Assembly (NCBI GenBank): GCA_949316495.1
Contig: OX439005.1
Location: forward strand, 44,142,682-44,206,681
Direction of reading: 5' to 3'
Origin: Amphiduros pacificus
Lineage: Eukaryota > Annelida > Polychaeta > Phyllodocida > Hesionidae
DNA length: 64,000 bases
Shown here one piece after another: positions 57,501 through 64,000 of this stretch. The position numbers and the translations under genes were made by a program. How positions within the stretch are numbered: position 1 is the stretch's first letter; every line of letters begins with the position of its first letter. The notes under the pieces were generated by a model. The model worked only from the letters and a program-made list of their open reading frames with translations, ran no database searches and was not told where the DNA came from.

Positions 57501-59088
57501 ATTAGTATAAAAACAAGTGATTCAGAGGTCACTGAACACTCAGAAATTGATTAAACCTTTAAGACAGTGAATGAAGATATGAGTTGAAGTTTGCTAAACT
57601 TGTTTTTGAAAAATCACTTTCCATAATGTTTCTTAAATGATTTGTTTCCAATTGTACTTTTAGATGGAAGAAAGGCTACATAATGAGATTCTGATTGATG
57701 GTAGATATTGCGATGTTGAAAGCAGAGTGGACATCAACGAGAGGTCGCAATCTATGGACCAGGAAACTGCAGACTGGTCCATATCTGGAGATATGGTAGG
57801 CAGAGTCCGAGAGACAGATAGATATCACATAGACAGAGGTAGAGATGACAGAGATAGAGATGACAGAGGTAGAGACAGGAATGACAGAACTGGAGGTCAT
57901 ATCACGCAAGATACACATCCTCTGTTCAACAACACATGTCTGCGCTCAAGAAACAGGGGTGACCAAAGTCATCCTTCCAGAAACAGAGAGGTCAGAGGTC
58001 AACTCTCAAGAGGCAGAGCAAGGCACTTCAGACTTGGCAGATTTATGGAAAATAGAAGTTTTCACTTCAGGAACAGAGACTATGAGACTAAGATGGCATC
58101 CAGAGGCCGAAGTAAGAGACTGCATAGCCTAGAATCGGAGACTGAAAGAGGAGGTCATGAACCCAGGAGTCAAGACTCTGCTTCTTCCACCAGAGTAGTA
58201 CTAGACTTTGGCATAGCAAAGGAAATTGCCAAACATAAGGAACATACAAGAGAATCTGAAATTCCAGAGGCATATTCCCAGAAAAGGAATCACAGTCAAT
58301 ATACTAACTACAGATCAGATTATCCTCAAGAAAGTTTGCCTCATCATACTGACTCTTTTAAAAATAGACTTCAGCACAATAACTTTACAAAATCTGAGGG
58401 AAGACAGTACACTGGTCATGGTGGTTTTCATGGGCATAAAAAATATCAGAGAAAGACAGGAGACAGCTTTGGTTTTCAGGAATCATTAGATTTTAGTGGA
58501 GATGATGTTTTCCTTAATTCTCACAATGATGTGTCGTCAGGTCCACGGGGTCATTATGATTGGGGAAATGAATTTGAAATGGCTGGGAACCATTCTGACG
58601 CTCAGTACAGAGAGGTAGAATTTACAAATGCTAATGTTAGTAATAGAGATGCATTTGATGATAATTCTGACTATTATAGAGACATTGAATATGATAGGGA
58701 GCCTAGTTTTAGGGCTCATGAATGTCGTAGGGGGCCTGAGTCATCGTACAAAAGCTCAGGACATAGAAACTCCACACTCAACACTGCTGAAAGGAGGAAA
58801 AATGGCTCTGCCCAGAATAGCAATTATGAATATAATCGCCCAATGTCACAAAGTCAAGTATATCATCATTCAAGGTCAAGAAGCTCAGAATATCATCCAT
58901 CAAGGTCAAGAAGTCTAAAATATCAGCCATCAAGGTCAAAAAGTCCAGAATATCATCCATCAAGGTCAAGAAGTCCAGAATATCACCAATCAAGGTCAAG
59001 AATTTTGAGAAATGGTGGATACAGGTCAGAAAATCAGGTCAGGTTAGGTTATAGTGGGTATGGACCAAGAAGTTCAGACTCCTATTAA
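45417..59088 (+). CDS. Gene B: large protein with four zinc-finger/WWC modules and RS-rich tail
   Basis: Exons 45417-48504, 53576-53692, 54014-54140, 54491-54956, 55764-56546 and 57664-59088 join in phase and give about 2,001 residues. Skipping the minisatellite by the donor at 55952 gives about 1,803. In order there is an acidic N-terminus, a basic RRKLEKRGKSSEKSKRRRS stretch, and four ~175-residue zinc modules. Next come a charged helical linker (ILEREERFRNYYYQWKAS), a proline-rich part (PPMPLPPFGVPPPGLPFPGY), a Ser/Thr repeat and an Arg/Ser/Asp-rich C-terminus. RS/RD-rich tails occur in nuclear RNA-processing proteins, so a nuclear nucleic-acid role is likely but inferred. I do not recognise an orthologue. 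A poly(A) signal lies at 59741-59746. Confidence 0.75.
48505..53575 (+). other. Gene B intron holding a 70-bp satellite
   Basis: A 5.1-kb intron between phase-compatible junctions (ATCG/GTAGGT and TTTTAG/CAATAGG). The first 640 bases look unique and AT-rich. Nearly all of the rest is the satellite. Confidence 0.7.
49145..53481. repeat. 70-bp satellite array, about 62 copies
   Basis: The period is exactly 70 bp and constant across the array, with motif CACCTATCACATGGTAACTT...CCAATGGTAGGCAGTGTGCA...CAGTTAACCCC. Units differ at a 5-base window (ACTCG, ACCTG, GCCTG, GTGTG, TTGTG, GCCCG) and a few linked sites. Between about 51,330 and 52,720 variants recur every five units, giving a 350-bp higher-order repeat. 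Each unit holds an imperfect palindrome around TGCCTGCCAATGGTAGGCA. Confidence 0.95.
55953..56546. repeat. 66-bp coding minisatellite in gene B
   Basis: Nine units run between GTACC sites at 55953, 56020, 56086, 56152, 56218, 56284, 56350, 56416, 56482 and 56547. The spacing is 67, then seven of 66, then 65. Each unit ends CCACAG and begins GTACCT, a potential splice donor. In the exon's reading frame the inner units encode TSTSSSASTHRYSPKHLTST plus TG. In the flanking frame the same DNA would read VPLLLAQPALTTTPPNTSPQ plus PQ. Confidence 0.95.
57664..59088 (+). CDS. Gene B terminal exon, Arg/Asp/Ser-rich tail
   Basis: 474 codons follow a TACTTTTAG acceptor in phase 0, so the first ATG is probably internal. 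It is rich in Arg-Asp and Arg-Gly runs (RDDRDRDDRGRDRNDR) and ends with about five 30-bp units encoding YHPSRSRSPE (about 58861-59010). This resembles RS domains phosphorylated by SR-protein kinases. A possible phase-0 donor inside it (NQ/GTCAGG, after 59037) could replace the last 16 residues by a downstream exon. Confidence 0.75.
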   Translation: MEERLHNEILIDGRYCDVESRVDINERSQSMDQETADWSISGDMVGRVRETDRYHIDRGRDDRDRDDRGRDRNDRTGGHITQDTHPLFNNTCLRSRNRGDQSHPSRNREVRGQLSRGRARHFRLGRFMENRSFHFRNRDYETKMASRGRSKRLHSLESETERGGHEPRSQDSASSTRVVLDFGIAKEIAKHKEHTRESEIPEAYSQKRNHSQYTNYRSDYPQESLPHHTDSFKNRLQHNNFTKSEGRQYTGHGGFHGHKKYQRKTGDSFGFQESLDFSGDDVFLNSHNDVSSGPRGHYDWGNEFEMAGNHSDAQYREVEFTNANVSNRDAFDDNSDYYRDIEYDREPSFRAHECRRGPESSYKSSGHRNSTLNTAERRKNGSAQNSNYEYNRPMSQSQVYHHSRSRSSEYHPSRSRSLKYQPSRSKSPEYHPSRSRSPEYHQSRSRILRNGGYRSENQVRLGYSGYGPRSSDSY

Positions 59089-61047
59089 ACATAGTACTGG
59101 AAGCCGATTTTTTAATACATAATATTTTTCATAGAACATTTTAGTAAGTTGTTGAGTGTTTAGAATTTGGTACTTTTTGTTAAAATGTAGGAACATGTTG
59201 TTCAGCCAATAATTTGAATATTTCTAATAATTACTATCTTTCATAGGACATTTGATATGCTTGTCAGATATGTCTCAAACAAATTATGAGAAGAAACTTT
59301 TTATTTTAAATATACCGATTCAAATTGATAAAAACAAGGCCATAAGAGTAATTATTTATACCTTTTTGTTCCATTTGTAAAGCCTATCAGAATGCAAATA
59401 TGTTGAGAAGTCTATTTCAATCGAGTTATTGGGGTCACTGTCATATTTCTCCTCCAGCTCTTGTCAGGCATGTTTTTGAAAGCATTGATAAAAAAAATTA
59501 TTCTGTAAAACAAGCATTTGTTTTTGATAAAAGCAGAGGATTATATATTAAGATCTTTTTCATCAAATATCTTTGGAATTTTTTATTAGTTTAACAAGAG
59601 CATCACTAGTTCTGCCAAAGGAGTAATAATGCTTAAGTCACAAAAAGACCTCGATAAACTAATTCTTTATCTGAGGATAGGATTTTTCTAATGTGAGCCA
59701 AAGTTGAGCCAGTATCATTAGGATATTTTACTTATACTTGAATAAACACGGGTTTGATAGGTTTTTGTTCAATTTTATATGTAGAAAAAGAACAAATGAG
59801 ACTTTTTGAGATAAAAACGAATAACATGAGTTTCATGGAAATTGGAATAAATGTCTGAATTCGAAAACAATTTTTTGTTATTTCATATTTAAATCATTTA
59901 ACAGCTTGATCATTTTGAACATTTTCCTATTGTATAGTAATTTGGTTGATAAAATAATAAATATTTAGGTTAGTTGGAGTTGATTTCTACCTTAAAGTAA
60001 ATTTGAAAACTGAATTCTCATTGTGCTAACTGCTCAAGTGGGCCATGTTGTCACCTGGTGTGTCAAAATCTGTCGCACAGGGGGGAACCTTGTAGACATG
60101 CAAGCGTTTCTTAGCAGTTAAAATGCTCTTTGCATTAAAATGGATGGGTGTGATAGAATGGCCATCTCATTTCAAACCCATATCTGTACCATTCACCACT
60201 GAGACCCATTAAACTACCTAGTCATTTAATAAAAACCACATTTAACTACCACATGCAAAATATCATGCATATTATGTAATTAAAATAATATGTTATAATG
60301 TTGCAATTTTTTTTTCTTGATCAATCAATCAATAAGTTACAATATGATACAATCTACTTATGCAAAAAAGTTCAGTAAAGCAAAGTTAGCTGTACAGGAT
60401 TTGCGATATTGCCGAAATAATGAAAACTGCCTTCACTTTCTTTTTGATATTAATTCCAATTTAAGACTTGGTCATTTGGTTGTTATTGATGGAAATTATT
60501 GGTCCGTATGTTTAACAGATAGGATTCAAATCTTACCCATGGGACTACTCTGCACATGCAAGGATTAGTACCCAATGTCATTCCCACAAGCCTTGATGTC
60601 TACCCATCATAATATCAAGATGCACCCAAAAATACACCCCATATCATTCTATCATCTCCATTGACCCAACTATGGGGGAGGCCGGGGACTGACAGAGAGT
60701 AACAGTCAACGTTATGTATGTGTGAAACATTGATGCATCCCTTTCTTTATGGTCGAAGTTTTGTTTAGAATTTAAATTTGCTGCTTTCCCTAATTATGAT
60801 CCCATATTAATTGTCTGATAAGTTAATGAGAATGTTATTTTTATCATCTTAAAGCATTTAAGCCACTTAAATTTTAGATGATATTGCAAGTAAATTCTTT
60901 CAAATGTGTTATAATATCACATTAATGAATTCCTCAACTTTCTGATTTTTCACAAATATTTTCCCTCTTATTCAAAAATAATGCTTTGCAACAGTTTCAA
61001 ATCAAGCAACATTCCACAGAAAGGAGTGAAAGCAGAACTGGTCAGTG

Positions 61048-61061
61048 GTGCCACCTCGTGG
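61048..61061 (-). promoter_or_regulatory. CTCF-like site downstream of gene B
   Basis: The minus strand reads CCACGAGGTGGCAC, one mismatch from CCASYAGRKGGCRS. Same orientation as the other two non-array sites. Confidence 0.35.
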
Positions 61062-61939
61062 TTAATCACAGCCAGAAAAATAAACACTCTCCTGAAGTAA
61101 AGTTCAAGACGACAACATCCGCATGTCATTTTTAGGTCAGATCAAAGTTGATCTAGGTTCTTTGGTCAGATGTTATCAGAACTCACAACTTTGGAGACAT
61201 GATGGTTTGCAGTTTTTATATTCTGTTGTTATTCATGTGTTTAACATGGCTCATGGTTACTCTCTGCCAGTCCTCGAACACTCCACCAAAACTGATTGAA
61301 ATGTGAGGCCTGTCACTAACAGTGTCAGTGTCACTTGTGTCACAAGAGCTGTCAAAATGGCTTATTACTAATACTAGTGTACTACTGAAGTAGTACTATT
61401 ATCCACTAAAAATGCGCCCTCCATTGTAGGACTTCTCTATCATATCAGTCCCTGTCACCAAAGTTATTCATTAGTATTCTAGTACAAGTCATTAGTATTC
61501 AGGAAAATCTGGCTGTCAACTCTTTGGTGATTTGTTTTGTACTGGCAGTTGTAGACCTACTGATTGGTCAGTATATGTGCCAGACACCTGGTTACAGTTT
61601 ATGACCTAATGTTGGTCAATTCAGATATGATGATATTTTTGTGAGCAAGGCAAGAATTTATGGCTCAGAATTTCCCAACTTTGAACAAGATAAAAAACAA
61701 TGACTGCAGAGGTAGTAATTGAATACTACTGTTGTAATGCAGAGTACAAAAATTGCTAAATTTACAAATAACATATTTAGATTTCGTTTTATTTATGATA
61801 GTCACATTTTGTTTATTACCTAACAGTCAACAAACAGTGTTACTTTTATAAAAACAACTGTCATGGCTGTGAACAAATTTGCACACTATTTAAATAATGA
61901 AGTAGTTACCAAATTGAACTTTAATTACCGTAAAGGAAC

Positions 61940-62122
61940 AACACTTATGACAACAGTGCTGCTGATGACAACAAAGTGTGGTTCCATTTTCAAAGCCCAT
62001 AAATGTTTCCAACAAAGTCAAATGGTGTGATAAACATCGGAAATCATCTGATTAACTGAAATACAGCTCCGTTCTCATCTGAAGCTCTGCTGTCGTCTGC
62101 AGCTCTGCTGTCGTCAGCTATA
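61940..62122. mobile_element. Dispersed inverted-end element, copy b
   Basis: ACAACAGTGCTGCTGATGAC at the left and CTGCTGTCGTCTGCAGCTCT at the right are inverted relatives. The core GGTTCCATTTTCA and CAAATGGTG match copy a at 44690-44925. Confidence 0.45.
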
Positions 62123-63348
62123 ACCAATTTTTCCAGGAAGAGTATACTCAATAACTAAAGCATATTACATAAATAGTATAAAATCATGGTTAAGCACACC
62201 AATATATCCGGGTCAAAGTTCATGACCCAAGTGGCATAGGCCTATTGTGGTTTGCCATTCTTGCCCCATTGAAAATGACATACTGGAAGTGCACAAAAAA
62301 ATGTAAGAGCGCAAAAAAAGCTCATTATTAATAAAAACAAGATGGTAACTCTCATTGTACTATAATATCATTATCATGATTATATTGCAAGAAGACTCCT
62401 GAACAAAAAAAACCATAAACAATTGCCAACTAACTCTGTGATCAGGAAGCAACAAAGAATTTATTTTTGGACAATCCATGAAGCTGATATTGAATTGAAA
62501 AGAACATGGTCTTTTGAAATAAGATAAACTTGAGAAAACCTCCCTTCAAAAGAGTTTTGCCTGGAAACTGCACAGTTTATCATACTTTGTCAAAAAAATT
62601 AGCATTCCCAAGTCTCCCCGATTTTATCACAAATCATACATTGCCAAGTTTTATAGTTGCCCGTCTAGTCACACAGCATTGAATAAAGGCAAGGTCTCCA
62701 GACCCGTACATATGGATTGAGCTCTGAGTGAGGCCTCGTGTATTGTACTTCTGTAAATTATACAAAGTAACAGATAATAGAGGCACAACTACTCAATCCA
62801 TATAAAAAAGTGAACTTAACATATAAAACTAAGCTTCTATAAAAAAATACAATAATATTATAAGTTTCCCAGCCATCATAATTATCTCTTTAACTAGCAA
62901 AAATATAAGGCTGGCTGAGGGTTTGATAAAAAGCTGATGAATAGCAGTGAAAGATCCTCACTTGCAATCCTATTTTTTTAATATAACTCAGTCACTTTAA
63001 TTGATTCAGAGATAAAAATTGTTCTGTGCAAAATGATCATATATACACTTTCCAATCAACTTTTATATTCATACATTTCCTCTGGACAGTACAGACTTAG
63101 CTGTAGGCTCCAATGAGGTAAAACTTGCCTGGACAGAGAAAGTCGGAGTCTGAGAAAAAAAAATGTATCGCACAATCATAATGCCCCTGAGCCTCACTAT
63201 TATACATGTAATAGTTGATTGTATTGTTGTGGTTTTGCAGTACCACCTTTGAAAATCGTCTTGGACTTATTTGCTCACAGTGTAAACTTGTTTTTATTGT
63301 AATTTTTAGGTTTGTATTTGAGACAGCTGCCATCAACTATTTTGTAAG

Positions 63349-64000
63349 ATGTCCTTCAGAGGAAGAAATATACAAGAGTCTGGCAGATTCTATGATGATG
63401 GAGATTTTACTGGAAGACAGAGAAACTCTTATCCTGGCAGGACATATGGCAACATCAGGCAAAGCCAGGATGGAAGGGGAGCACTCTGTCAAGACAGACG
63501 GGAATGGTCGAGAAGAAGGCTGCCATGTAGCAAAGATGATACAAGGCAAGTTCATCCCAGGATGGGATTAGGGCCGCAAGTCTCAGAGGAATATGAAGAG
63601 AAACGGTCAGAAATGGATTGCTGGACTGCAGGAGGGCATCCCATAGACATTGATGAGTGGAGGAGAAAAGGAAATCAACCAATTATAAGTGAGAATATAC
63701 CAAAATCTTGGGATAGGTATGGGCCAGAGATGAAGGGATTATCTGACAGCTCAAGAAGGATGACGAGTCAAGAGATAGAAAGGGAAGGATTAAGGCATGA
63801 CAAAGGAATGGGAAGAGAAGGAAATTCAGGAAGTTTAAACAGGATAATTAGCCCAAGGAGAGTTGATGATTTTGGAAGAAGTGAAACTCTGGAAAGACAT
63901 CAAGGCAAAATGAGTAATAAAGATAGACAAACAATGGCGTTTGAAGGAAGTACCAGAAATTGGGAAAATCTGCATGAAGTAGGTCACAGAGGTGGTTGCC
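63349..64000 (+). CDS. Arg/Gly/Ser-rich open exon, running off the right edge
   Basis: From ATG at 63349 a frame stays open for 217 codons to the window end. It begins MSFRGRNIQESGRFYDDGDF, is rich in Arg, Gly, Asp and Ser, and has no recognised domain. The ATG follows ...CTATTTTGTAAG, so it could be a phase-0 acceptor/exon start or a true start codon. An in-frame TGA lies at 63319. Its composition closely resembles the gene B terminal exon, which has a phase-0 donor after 59037 that could join here. It may be an alternative last exon of gene B or the first exon of a related neighbour. The other frame open here (to 63571) is a shadow. Confidence 0.6.
   Translation, partial: MSFRGRNIQESGRFYDDGDFTGRQRNSYPGRTYGNIRQSQDGRGALCQDRREWSRRRLPCSKDDTRQVHPRMGLGPQVSEEYEEKRSEMDCWTAGGHPIDIDEWRRKGNQPIISENIPKSWDRYGPEMKGLSDSSRRMTSQEIEREGLRHDKGMGREGNSGSLNRIISPRRVDDFGRSETLERHQGKMSNKDRQTMAFEGSTRNWENLHEVGHRGGC

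Larger units (their letters stand above)
59089..63348. other. 3' UTR of gene B, then intron or intergenic DNA
   Basis: AATAAA at 59741-59746 is the likely gene B poly(A) signal. The rest is AT-rich with no credible open frame on either strand. It contains a dispersed element copy (61940-62122) and a CTCF-like site. Confidence 0.5.

Noticed and set aside
60317-60568. 83-aa ORF downstream of gene B
   Set aside because: Starts at a non-ATG codon, lies in AT-rich DNA, and lacks splice or composition support.

Overview
This is animal genomic DNA with no sign of a prokaryotic layout. Host genes are split by introns with GT/AG junctions that keep phase, and there are 5' UTR exons, poly(A) signals, a CR1-type LINE, MITE-like elements and several minisatellites. 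Mobile elements built from a left end, a microsatellite, ~145-bp tandem core repeats and a right end resemble the 'pearl' elements described in bivalves. A marine lophotrochozoan, possibly a mollusc, is my best guess, at low confidence.

Bases 1 to about 32,760 are a tandem array of a small intronless gene on the minus strand. Fourteen copies are present and flanking sequence of another runs off the left edge. Every copy encodes 98 residues without a stop or frameshift. Each has a TATA-like box 31 nt upstream of an initiator, a 55-nt 5' UTR and a 48-nt 3' UTR. Each ends in a perfect replication-dependent histone 3' stem-loop, followed about 10 nt later by a purine-rich element like the U7 snRNA target. 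The protein is not a core histone and I do not recognise it. A tandem family of non-histone genes with histone-type mRNA ends is the main discovery candidate. Spacers between copies are a mosaic of a 39-bp and a 23-bp minisatellite, four ~950-bp and one 2.2-kb pearl-like element, a 2.2-kb CR1 insertion, a LINE fragment and small insertions.

From 33,541 to 40,372 a plus-strand gene (gene A) of at least nine exons encodes at least 888 residues. It is Ser/Lys-rich, carries a PP1-docking-like RRVSF motif and a 19-residue tandem repeat, and is unrecognised. Bases 40,373 to 45,243 hold its 3' UTR and intergenic DNA with a TTAA-flanked MITE.

From 45,244 to about 59,750 a second plus-strand gene (gene B) encodes about 2,001 residues. 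It has four copies of a paired zinc-finger plus Trp-Trp-Cys module, a proline-rich stretch, a Ser/Thr minisatellite bounded by compensating +1/-1 length changes, and an Arg/Ser/Asp-rich C-terminus. One intron contains about 62 copies of a 70-bp satellite with a 350-bp higher-order period. A further Arg/Gly-rich open exon starts at 63,349 and runs off the right edge. It may be an alternative or continuing exon of gene B, or a neighbouring gene.

Exon junctions come from splice-site and phase logic only. No transcript or database evidence was available.
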